From contig NZ_JGZP01000006.1 of NCBI RefSeq assembly GCF_000741785.1, positions 1-64,000 of the forward strand: a stretch of 64,000 nucleotides of DNA. Direction: 5' to 3'. This document shows, one piece after another, positions 10,178 to 17,173 of the stretch (within the stretch, counting starts at the first letter, position 1; each line of letters opens with the position of its first letter). The stretch is from Bifidobacterium stellenboschense. Its GTDB lineage: Bacteria; Actinomycetota; Actinomycetes; Actinomycetales; Bifidobacteriaceae. The translations under genes were made by a program, and so were the position numbers. The notes under the pieces are model-generated. The model had not been told where the DNA came from. It searched no databases and worked only from the letters and a program-made list of their open reading frames with translations.

Positions 10178-10185
10178 AGCAATTT

Positions 10186-10226
10186 CCGGTAGATATGTAC
10201 CGGTTGCTCTACAGCGCAGTTATGGT
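10186..10226 (+). promoter_or_regulatory. Shared 18-bp near-palindrome and candidate promoter before cas3
   Basis: CCGGTAGATATGTACCGG (10186-10203) is identical to 55377-55394 and the exact reverse complement of 401-418. A possible -10 box TATGGT (10221-10226) begins 18 bases after the core, so the core overlaps the expected -35 position. The site is 72 bases before the cas3 ATG and directly after the ileS terminator, so it belongs to cas3. The sequence identity is direct; operator function is inferred. Confidence 0.65.
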
Positions 10227-10275
10227 GAAAGCGAAATCACGGCATGAAACATCATCTCGAGCAAGGAGGTCGGCG

Positions 10276-12717
10276 ATGCAGGATAGCGGCGGAATCAAAT
10301 CCCGGGGAGATATGTTTTACGCGCGGACCAGTGAACACGGTTATGAAACCTGCGTGGAGCATCTGGCCATGACTGGATGTCTGTCTGGAGGGTTCGCGCA
10401 GGGGGTTGGGCATTTGAATGACGGGTTGTTGGCCGGGCTGTTTCATGATCTCGGCAAATACTCCGATGCCTTCCAACGAAGGATTCTCGATCCCGAACAC
10501 TCGGGACGGGTCGACCATTCGACGGCTGGGGCCATGCTGCTGGTGCGGAACGGTCGTCCCGAGGCATCGATGGCGGTGGCCGGTCATCACGCCGGACTGG
10601 CTGATGTGGGAGGCCCGGGGGAGTTGGACGGGTCGACCTTCAGCGGTCGTATGAACAAGGCGTTCGCGGCTGGCGAGCGGAGTCCCCTGGCGCTGTCCGA
10701 GGCGTGGGAAACACAGCTGTGTGTTCCCCGGCAGGCGTTTCAAGAGGAAATATCGACCACTCCGGCTCGGAAGCATGGTGCAGGAATCGGTGAACGGTCC
10801 CATTACTCTGACATGATGTTGACACGCATGCTGCTTTCGGCGTTGGTGGATGGGGACCGGCTTGACGCGGAGTACTTCACTTCCGGTCGTGGGGAACGCG
10901 CCGAACACGACATGCTGGAACGGGTGAGGAATCGTCTCGATCCTGTGGCAATGGCAGAGGGGTGTGCGCCCTCGTGGAAACTGCTGTGTGAGACGGCGTC
11001 GGCGGTCGCTTCCGAATGTGAGGATACCGATCGTTGCCGGATCGGACGTCTGACCGACATCATGGAGCATGCGGCCCGGAACTATCTCGACAAGTCCGAC
11101 AAGACGTCTCTTGATGCCAAACGATGCGAACTGTTGACGCGATGTCTGGATTGGGGAAGGGACGCATCATGCGGACGAGGTCTGTATACGCTTACGGCGC
11201 CGACCGGCAGCGGCAAGACGTTCGCGTCAATCGCATTCGCTCTGGAACATGCACGTACGCATGGGTTGCGGCGAATCATTTATGTAATCCCCTATACGTC
11301 GATCATCGACCAGAACGTCGGCAATTTCGAGCGGATTTTCGGGCCGGATGCCGTGTTGCCGCACTACGCCGAAGCGCCGTACCAGCTGAAGGATGAATCC
11401 GACATGAGCGAGATCGACCTCAAACGCTCGCTCGCCGCGGAGAACTGGAACATGCCGATCGTGGTCACCACGGCCGTGCAGTTCTTCGAAAGCCTGTATT
11501 CGAACAAGACATCCCGTTGTCGCAAGCTGCACAACATCGCGAATTCGGTCATTGTGTTCGATGAGGCACAGACGTTGCCGGTACCCTACCTGCATCCCTG
11601 CATCAAGGCCATTGCGGAACTGGTGGAACGATACGGCGTTACGGCGGTGCTGTGCACCGCTACACAGCCGGAGCTCAAGCCGCTGTTCGACCAGGTGCTT
11701 GGGAGAGACACGAGGATTCCCGAGATTTCACCGTTCTCGCAGACTGATCGCGAAGTGTTCCGTCGTGTGACAATCGAACGGATCGGTGACATCGAACTGG
11801 ATGCGCTCGCCGACCGATTGAAGGGACATGGGCAGGCCCTATGCGTCGTGAACACGCGCAAGAAAGCACAGTATATCTATGGCCGGCTTGCGGAGAACGG
11901 TGACGAGGGCGTCTATTGCCTAACCACGCTGCAATGCGCAGCCGACCGTAGACGCCTGCTCGCCGAGATTCGTGAACGTCTCGCGGCTGATGTGATGTGC
12001 CAAGTGGTGTCTACATCCCTGATTGAAGCCGGTGTGGATGTCGATTTCCCTGTTGCATACCGAGAAGAGACCGGACTCGACTCCATCATCCAGACGGCGG
12101 GCCGCTGCAATCGAGAGGGCAGGCACGCGGCGAAGACTAGCTTGGTGTACGTATTCTCCACGGAGGGTGGTTGCGCGCCATTCCTCACGCAGAACATCGC
12201 GGTGTTCCACGAGGTCGCAGAACGGTATCCGGATTTGGCGTCGAACGATGCGATCCGCAGTTATTTCGAGAATCTGCTGAAGATGCGCGACGGTGTCGCT
12301 GTCAGAGGCATCGGGAACGATGCATTGGATAAGCGGCATATTCTGCCCCTGCATGGTTGGGATACGAGTGTTCCCATGCCTTTCGAGCGCATCGCCAGAC
12401 AGTTCAGGCTCATTGACACTCCGACCGTGCCGGTGTATATCCCGTTGGCGGATGCGGACACCGATGAGGGAGCGAGGTTGTGCGCCCGTCTGGAACAAGG
12501 GGACATCGATCGGATGCTCTTCCGCAGGCTGGGCAAATATGCGGTCGAGGTATGGCCGAAGCATCTTGAACTACTGCGTTCGGCCGGGGCGGTGCTGCCG
12601 GTCGGATATGGGAGGGACGTCGAGGAGGAGTGCTTCATTCTGCGGGACATGGGGTTGTACTCGGCGCGACTGGGATTGAGACTGGCCGATGTTTCCGCGG
12701 ACGGCATCTTCATGTAA
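10276..12717 (+). CDS. cas3: CRISPR-associated nuclease-helicase Cas3 (type I-C, HD fused)
   Basis: Recruited by target-bound Cascade to nick and unwind DNA 3' to 5'. The N-terminal HD nuclease shows FHDLGK (HD at residues 57-58) and GHHAG near 100. The SF2 helicase has Walker A TAPTGSGKT near 307, DEAQ (Walker B, near 429), a TATQPELK motif III region, and GRCNREG as motif VI. Total 813 aa is normal. ATG 10276 follows AAGGAGG; the frame is open upstream to 10195, but that stretch overlaps the near-palindrome. Cas3 is separated from the other cas genes by 284 bases that hold a crRNA-like element, so interference and Cascade synthesis are driven by different promoters. Confidence 0.95.
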   Translation: MQDSGGIKSRGDMFYARTSEHGYETCVEHLAMTGCLSGGFAQGVGHLNDGLLAGLFHDLGKYSDAFQRRILDPEHSGRVDHSTAGAMLLVRNGRPEASMAVAGHHAGLADVGGPGELDGSTFSGRMNKAFAAGERSPLALSEAWETQLCVPRQAFQEEISTTPARKHGAGIGERSHYSDMMLTRMLLSALVDGDRLDAEYFTSGRGERAEHDMLERVRNRLDPVAMAEGCAPSWKLLCETASAVASECEDTDRCRIGRLTDIMEHAARNYLDKSDKTSLDAKRCELLTRCLDWGRDASCGRGLYTLTAPTGSGKTFASIAFALEHARTHGLRRIIYVIPYTSIIDQNVGNFERIFGPDAVLPHYAEAPYQLKDESDMSEIDLKRSLAAENWNMPIVVTTAVQFFESLYSNKTSRCRKLHNIANSVIVFDEAQTLPVPYLHPCIKAIAELVERYGVTAVLCTATQPELKPLFDQVLGRDTRIPEISPFSQTDREVFRRVTIERIGDIELDALADRLKGHGQALCVVNTRKKAQYIYGRLAENGDEGVYCLTTLQCAADRRRLLAEIRERLAADVMCQVVSTSLIEAGVDVDFPVAYREETGLDSIIQTAGRCNREGRHAAKTSLVYVFSTEGGCAPFLTQNIAVFHEVAERYPDLASNDAIRSYFENLLKMRDGVAVRGIGNDALDKRHILPLHGWDTSVPMPFERIARQFRLIDTPTVPVYIPLADADTDEGARLCARLEQGDIDRMLFRRLGKYAVEVWPKHLELLRSAGAVLPVGYGRDVEEECFILRDMGLYSARLGLRLADVSADGIFM

Positions 12718-12722
12718 TTGCG

Positions 12723-12898
12723 CCGTGCGTCCGACCATTAGCCGGACGCACGGGGTTGACATACGAATGAAAACCAATGTATTTCAATCCACACCTATGA
12801 AAGGCGACTGTCATCTCGAACAACCGTGTCCCTTTAGGAGGCGCGTGTACTGCCAAGATGCTGCCAATATGGTACCGCATCATGGTTTGGGTGTGAAG
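12723..12898 (-). ncRNA. crRNA-like RNA with degenerate CRISPR repeat and pseudo-spacer (candidate Cas autorepressor)
   Basis: Read on the minus strand, 12808-12781 is a 28-nt degenerate copy of the 33-nt array repeat. It begins GTCGCC, keeps a shorter 5-bp hairpin (CGCCT/AGGTG, loop TTCAT), and ends in TGGATTGAAAT, identical to the 11-nt crRNA tag of the true repeats. The pseudo-spacer runs from 12780 to about 12754 and starts ACATTGGTTTTCATT. A perfect 11-bp hairpin follows (12753-12723, CCGTGCGTCCG arms) and could protect the 3' end. The pseudo-spacer matches the cas5c promoter at 12915-12929 at 13 of 15 positions, beside a TTC PAM. The 5' end (about 12898) is inferred from the TATAAT box at 12911-12906. 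Similar crRNA-like regulators (CreA/CreR types) are known in other systems; function here is inferred. Confidence 0.75.
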
Positions 12899-12905
12899 AC
12901 ACACC

Positions 12906-12934
12906 ATTATATTCACATTTGTTTTTATTAACAC
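12906..12934 (-). promoter_or_regulatory. Candidate promoter of the crRNA-like RNA
   Basis: On the minus strand a perfect TATAAT (12911-12906) is preceded at 17 bases by GTGTTA (12934-12929), a weak -35. Transcription would start near 12898, inside a GGTGTG-aaga-CACACC hairpin (12890-12905), and run through the degenerate repeat. The box directly touches the TTC PAM of the protospacer, so a bound Cascade would also cover this promoter. Confidence 0.5.
12912..12929 (+). promoter_or_regulatory. PAM plus partial protospacer for the crRNA-like RNA
   Basis: TTC (12912-12914) followed by ACATTTGTTTTTATT (12915-12929). Compared with the pseudo-spacer start ACATTGGTTTTCATT, the only mismatches are at positions 6 and 12, and pairing ends after position 15. 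Type I-C Cascade uses a 5' TTC PAM, and every sixth crRNA base is flipped out of the duplex. Such limited seed pairing is expected to allow binding without efficient Cas3 cleavage. Confidence 0.75.
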
Positions 12935-12946
12935 ATGCCGTATACT
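12919..12946 (+). promoter_or_regulatory. Candidate promoter of cas5c-cas8c-cas7c(-cas4-cas1-cas2)
   Basis: TTGTTT (12919-12924) and TATACT (12941-12946) are separated by 16 bases, giving a start near 12953 and a leader of about 50 bases before cas5c. The -35 lies entirely inside the protospacer of the crRNA-like RNA. Confidence 0.6.
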
Positions 12947-13001
12947 TGGACATCAACAATGAAGTTCCTCATCGGCTATCAACCTAATGAAAGGAGGGGC
13001 A

Positions 13002-13658
13002 ATGCCGATACGTTTGGAAGTGTGGGGGGATTACGCGCTCTTCACGCGTCCGGAGATGAAGACCGAGCGCGTCACCTACGACGTCATGACGCCATCGGCG
13101 GCGCGCGGCATACTGGAGGCCATCTTCTGGCATCCCGGTCTGCATTGGCGGGTCGACCGCATCCACGTGCTCAATCCCATCAGGTTCGACAACATTCGTC
13201 GCAATGAGGTCGACAGCATCATCAGTACAAGCAAAATCCGTTCTATGGCGGAAGGTCGTGGCGATGGCGGTGCGATCTACGCTTCGGAGTCCATCCAGCA
13301 ACGGTCGTCCACGGTGCTGCGTGATGTCAGGTATGTGATCGACGCGCATTTCGAGCTGGAGCGGGGCAAACTGTCGCCCAACGATTCCGCGGCGAAGTTC
13401 CAAAGCATCTTCATGCGTCGCGCTGCCAAGGGGCAGTGCTTCCATCATCCCTATTTCGGAACCCGGGAATTCCCCGTGGACTTTCGCTTGTGGGCGGGAA
13501 GCGACGAGCCTGTGGGCTTCGAACGGAGACATCGTGATTTGGGTTACATGTTGTATGACTTTGATTATCGCGATCCCTTCCATCCCAAGCCGTTGTTTTT
13601 CCGCGCCGCGTTGGATGATGGCGTGATGGATGTTACGTCGGCGGAGGTTCGATCATGA
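13002..13658 (+). CDS. cas5c: Type I-C CRISPR-associated protein Cas5c (crRNA-processing endonuclease)
   Basis: In type I-C there is no Cas6. Cas5c (Cas5d) cuts pre-crRNA at the base of the repeat hairpin, leaves an 11-nt tag, and stays in Cascade. The 218 aa carry the family opening LEVWGDYALFTRPEMK, the YDVMTPSAARGILEAIFWHP segment and a late FHHPYFGTREFP motif. ATG 13002 follows AAAGGAGGGG at good spacing, so it is chosen over the in-frame ATG at 12987. The stop overlaps the cas8c ATG (ATGA), which indicates coupled translation. Confidence 0.93.
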   Translation: MPIRLEVWGDYALFTRPEMKTERVTYDVMTPSAARGILEAIFWHPGLHWRVDRIHVLNPIRFDNIRRNEVDSIISTSKIRSMAEGRGDGGAIYASESIQQRSSTVLRDVRYVIDAHFELERGKLSPNDSAAKFQSIFMRRAAKGQCFHHPYFGTREFPVDFRLWAGSDEPVGFERRHRDLGYMLYDFDYRDPFHPKPLFFRAALDDGVMDVTSAEVRS

Positions 13659-15454
13659 TTATCGGGGATCTCTGCAAGGAATACGACGTTCTGGTATCCA
13701 AACAACAGGCGCCGGCATACGGGTACGACAATGTCAACGTTCCGTACGGGCTGGTCATCGATGACGGCGGAACGTTGGTCTCGGTGCGACCGTTGGGGGA
13801 CTTCAGCGGGAAGAAGCCGAAGAACATCATTCCGGTCCCCGCCCGTGTCACCCGTTCGTCGGGCATCGCCGCGAATTTCCTCTGCGATACCGTGGCGTAC
13901 ATGCTCGGCTATGACGCCAAAGGCAAGCCCGAACGCGCGGCGAAGTCGTTCAAGGCGTGCGGGGAACTCCATCGTCTCGTATTGCACGATGTTGAAGGTC
14001 CCGCGGCCGCGGCCGTACGTGCGTTCTTCGTCCGTGACGCCCAATGGGAGACCGCCCGTCGGCTGATGGGAGAGGAATCATGGGAAGCCGCTCTGTCGAT
14101 GAACTTTATCCTGCAATACACCGATGGAGCGCATACGGATTTCGTGGGAGACGCCGACGGAGTGAAGGAGGCGTGGAGCGTTTACTACGACCGGGAGGAT
14201 GGCGGCGACGGTTCGGAGACGGTGGAAACGGTGACCAGTCTGGTTTCCGGTAGGGAGGTCATCCCGGCGAAGATCCATCCCAAGATTAAGGGCGTCGCGG
14301 GAGCGCAATCATCCGGCGCATCGTTGGTGTCGTTCAACGCCCCGGCGTTCTGCTCGTATGGTGCCGAGCAGAACGAGAACGCCCCGATGAGCAAAAGGGA
14401 AGCCTATGAATATACGACGGCGTTGAACGTGTTGCTCCTGGATCGGGATCGGGTTCAACGCATCGGTGACGATACGGTCGTATCATGGGCGCGCTGCGGC
14501 GATGCCGGGTATCCCGATCTGTTCGGGCATTGGCAGGGTGATCCTACCGGACGATCCGTATCCGGCGAATTGGACGAGTCGGCGGTCAAGGCGGCGACCC
14601 GTGCGCTGTCTCAGGGACGGCCATATGACTACAACGGTATTCGTCTCAATCCCGACGAAGAGTTTCATGTGCTTGCGTTGACGCCCAACGCAGCACGGTT
14701 GTCGGTCCGGTATTATCTGACCGACACATTCGGCACCTTCGCCCGTAACATCGAGCGGCACTATCGGGACACCGAGATTCTGCGGCCTGGATACGATACG
14801 ACGGTTTTTCTGCCGACATGGCGGTTGCTTAACCAGACCATCAGGCAGCAGAGCAGGAATGCGAAGGTATCGGCTGAAATGGCCGGAGCGGTCATGAAGG
14901 CGATACTGAACGGAACCGCATATCCGGTGACCCTGATCAATGCCGTGGAACGTCGGATCAATGCCGAACGAGACGTTTCCCCCGACAAGGCGGCAATCAT
15001 CAAGGCATATTACTTACGCAAAACAACCAATGAGCAATTTAAGGAGGTGCTGCGAATGGACATCAATACAGAGAGCGACTACCTGCCGTATGTGCTCGGT
15101 CGCCTGTTCTCCGTCTACGAGCAGATTCAGTTGGCGGCCATACCTGGGGTCAAGACCACAATCAAGGACAGGTACTTCACCGGCGCAGCCGCGACTCCCG
15201 CCCGTATATTCCCGATTCTGGGAAGGCTGGAGGCGTCTCATATGAGGAAGGCTTGGGAGTACGAGGGTCGGAAGAGGAATCTCGCTGCACTTCGCGACGA
15301 ACTCGCCGAAAAGGTGGGAGATCGCTATCCGGTCCGATTGTCACTTGAGGAGCAGGGGGCCTTCCAACTCGGCTACTATTTCGAAAACCAACGACGATTC
15401 AGCAGGAAGAACAAGAACCAGAGCGATGACGGACAAGGAGCCGACCATGACTGA
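13655..15454 (+). CDS. cas8c: Type I-C CRISPR-associated large subunit Cas8c
   Basis: PAM-sensing large subunit (Csd1 family) of type I-C Cascade, 599 aa. It begins MIIGDLCKEYDVLVSK. Mid-protein features are YTTALNVLL and VLALTPNAARLSVRYY, which are typical of Csd1, and NEQFKEVL precedes the C-terminal helical part. The start overlaps the cas5c stop by four bases. A strong internal ribosome site and ATG at 15056 produce the small subunit from the same frame. It overlaps the start of cas7c by eight bases. Confidence 0.93.
   Translation: MIIGDLCKEYDVLVSKQQAPAYGYDNVNVPYGLVIDDGGTLVSVRPLGDFSGKKPKNIIPVPARVTRSSGIAANFLCDTVAYMLGYDAKGKPERAAKSFKACGELHRLVLHDVEGPAAAAVRAFFVRDAQWETARRLMGEESWEAALSMNFILQYTDGAHTDFVGDADGVKEAWSVYYDREDGGDGSETVETVTSLVSGREVIPAKIHPKIKGVAGAQSSGASLVSFNAPAFCSYGAEQNENAPMSKREAYEYTTALNVLLLDRDRVQRIGDDTVVSWARCGDAGYPDLFGHWQGDPTGRSVSGELDESAVKAATRALSQGRPYDYNGIRLNPDEEFHVLALTPNAARLSVRYYLTDTFGTFARNIERHYRDTEILRPGYDTTVFLPTWRLLNQTIRQQSRNAKVSAEMAGAVMKAILNGTAYPVTLINAVERRINAERDVSPDKAAIIKAYYLRKTTNEQFKEVLRMDINTESDYLPYVLGRLFSVYEQIQLAAIPGVKTTIKDRYFTGAAATPARIFPILGRLEASHMRKAWEYEGRKRNLAALRDELAEKVGDRYPVRLSLEEQGAFQLGYYFENQRRFSRKNKNQSDDGQGADHD
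15056..15454 (+). CDS. cas11c: Cas11c small subunit from an internal start in cas8c
   Basis: In the cas8c frame, AAGGAGGTG (15041-15049) stands seven bases before ATG 15056. It is as strong a ribosome site as any in the operon. The product would be 132 aa, a mainly helical polypeptide starting MDINTESDYLPYVLGRLF and ending in a basic, polar tail. Independent translation of Cas11 from the 3' part of the large-subunit gene is established for types I-B, I-C and I-D. Cas11c lines the belly of Cascade and stabilises the unwound strand. The site is seen; expression is inferred from the family. Confidence 0.8.
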   Translation: MDINTESDYLPYVLGRLFSVYEQIQLAAIPGVKTTIKDRYFTGAAATPARIFPILGRLEASHMRKAWEYEGRKRNLAALRDELAEKVGDRYPVRLSLEEQGAFQLGYYFENQRRFSRKNKNQSDDGQGADHD

Positions 15455-16376
15455 GCGCACGCCCATTGAAAACCGCTATGATTTCACCATCCTCTTCGAC
15501 GTGGAGAACGGCAATCCGAACGGCGATCCGGATTCCGGCAACATGCCACGCGTCGACATCGAAACCGGAAACGGTTTGGTTACGGATGTCTGCATCAAGC
15601 GCAAGATTCGAGACTATGTGCAGCTGGCGATGGATGAACGATTCCCGTGGCGGATCTACATCCAGAACAGACGTACCCTGAACCGGCTGGATGCCGAGGC
15701 TCTGGAGACTGAAGGCATCAAGTCTGTCGGGAACAAGGATCTTGCCAAGGAAATCAAGGCCATGAAGAAGAACGATCCCGAGCTGGATCGTAGACTGCGC
15801 GATTACATGTGCGAGAACTTCTTCGACATCAGGACGTTCGGTGCCGTGATGACCACGTTCGTCAAAGGCAATCTTGCCTGCGGTCAGGTGCGTGGGCCGG
15901 TTCAGCTGGGTTTCGCCCGTTCCATCGACCCCATCGACGTGCAGGAGATTTCCATCACCCGTATTGCCGTGACCACTGAAGCCGACGCCGCGGAGAAGAA
16001 CAACACGATGGGCAACAAATTCATCGTTCCGTACGGACTGTATCGTATGAACGGTTACGTATCGGCCAAGCTGGCCCAGAACGTCACCGGCTTCTGCAAC
16101 GAGGACCTCGAAATGCTGTGGCGGGCGATTCTGAACATGTTCGAATTCGACCGATCCGCCGCGCGTGGAAACATGGCTGTCCGCAAGTTGTACGTGTTCA
16201 AACATGGTAGCGCGCTCGGAGACGCCCCGTCGTGGAAGCTGTTTGACGCCATCGATGTGCGTAGACGTGATGATGTGGCAGTCGCACGCAGCTTCGGTGA
16301 TTACGACATCAAGGTGGATGAGTCGGTGATTCCGTCTTCGGTGACGGTAGACGAATTGGTTGACCACGAGCTGTGA
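15447..16376 (+). CDS. cas7c: Type I-C CRISPR-associated backbone protein Cas7c
   Basis: RAMP protein that polymerises along the crRNA spacer to form the Cascade backbone. The 309 aa contain the Csd2/Csh2-type start YDFTILFDVENGNPNGDPD, then GNMPRVD and DVCIKRKIRDYV. A later stretch includes FFDIRTFGAVM and RGPVQLGFARSIDP, all family-like. ATG 15447 lies eight bases after AAGGAG within the end of cas8c; an upstream ATG at 15426 has a poorer site. A hairpin follows at 16390-16422, before cas4. Confidence 0.94.
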   Translation: MTERTPIENRYDFTILFDVENGNPNGDPDSGNMPRVDIETGNGLVTDVCIKRKIRDYVQLAMDERFPWRIYIQNRRTLNRLDAEALETEGIKSVGNKDLAKEIKAMKKNDPELDRRLRDYMCENFFDIRTFGAVMTTFVKGNLACGQVRGPVQLGFARSIDPIDVQEISITRIAVTTEADAAEKNNTMGNKFIVPYGLYRMNGYVSAKLAQNVTGFCNEDLEMLWRAILNMFEFDRSAARGNMAVRKLYVFKHGSALGDAPSWKLFDAIDVRRRDDVAVARSFGDYDIKVDESVIPSSVTVDELVDHEL

Positions 16377-16389
16377 CGTCGTGGATGAA

Positions 16390-16422
16390 TGGTTGGGAGG
16401 TCCTGCGTGGGCCTTCCAACCA
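16390..16422 (+). other. Intra-operon mRNA hairpin between cas7c and cas4
   Basis: TGGTTGGGAGG (16390-16400) pairs with CCTTCCAACCA (16412-16422), 11 bp with one G-U pair and an 11-base loop. No T-tract follows, so it is not a classical terminator. It sits at the boundary between Cascade genes and adaptation genes, in the only large gap (98 bases) of the cas5c-cas2 run. It may set transcript processing or stability. Confidence 0.6.
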
Positions 16423-16474
16423 CGGCGTGTACGTGCTGGGAGTGTGGCATCGGCTTAGATTGGGAGGAGCATTT

Positions 16475-17173
16475 ATGTCGGATTATCCTGAGGACGATTG
16501 GTTGGCTCTTTCCGGCCTCCAGCACTTCGCATTCTGCAGACGGCAATGGGCGTTGATTCATATTGAGCAGCAATGGCAGGATAACTATCTGACCACCGCC
16601 GGATCGTTGGAGCATGAGCGCGCACATGACTATGGTGAGTCGGAAACCCGTGGTGATCTGCTCATCATGCGTGACTTACGCGTGTTTTCGCGGAGACTGG
16701 GCATCACCGGCGCCTGCGACGTAGTCGAATTCCGCAAATCCCCTGATGGAGTGCCTCTACATGGAAGAAATGGTACCTGGTCGCCTTACCCTGTGGAATA
16801 CAAGCATGGCAGGCCCAAACAGCAGGATGCCGATCGGCTTCAGCTATGCGCCGAAGCCATGTGTCTGGAAGAAATGCTGGCATGTACGATTCCCGAAGGC
16901 GCACTGTTCTATCAGCAGACGAAGCATCGGGAGCGGGTTTGTTTTGATTCGTCGCTGAGAGAGCGGATCGTTGCAATGACGCATGAGATGCATGACCTGA
17001 TCAACCGGGGACACACGCCAAAGGTCAGACCATCGAAGTCCTGCCGTGCGTGTTCGTTACGTGACGTCTGCTTGCCGAATCTAGTCAAAACGCAATCCGC
17101 CAGACAGTTCATCGAAGATAGATTGAAGGCGGAAAGCACGAAAAGGAGTGACGAAAATGAAGCAGCTGCTTAA
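16475..17173 (+). CDS. cas4: CRISPR-associated exonuclease Cas4
   Basis: Trims prespacers and selects the PAM end for Cas1-Cas2. The 232 aa show an early cysteine in FAFCRRQW (residues 18-25) and a C-terminal CRACSLRDVCLP cluster, which together bind the Fe-S cluster. RecB-nuclease residues lie in GACDVVEF and VEYKHGRPK. ATG 16475 follows GGGAGGAG and matches the family start; the frame is open to 16373, but that region contains the mRNA hairpin. It overlaps cas1 by 17 bases. Confidence 0.93.
   Translation: MSDYPEDDWLALSGLQHFAFCRRQWALIHIEQQWQDNYLTTAGSLEHERAHDYGESETRGDLLIMRDLRVFSRRLGITGACDVVEFRKSPDGVPLHGRNGTWSPYPVEYKHGRPKQQDADRLQLCAEAMCLEEMLACTIPEGALFYQQTKHRERVCFDSSLRERIVAMTHEMHDLINRGHTPKVRPSKSCRACSLRDVCLPNLVKTQSARQFIEDRLKAESTKRSDENEAAA

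Noticed and set aside
12710-12934. Open frame of 74 codons on the minus strand through the crRNA-like element
   Set aside because: It has no ribosome site or family-like features and runs through the repeat remnant and the 3' hairpin; the RNA explanation accounts for the sequence better. A small toxin peptide of CreT type cannot be fully excluded.
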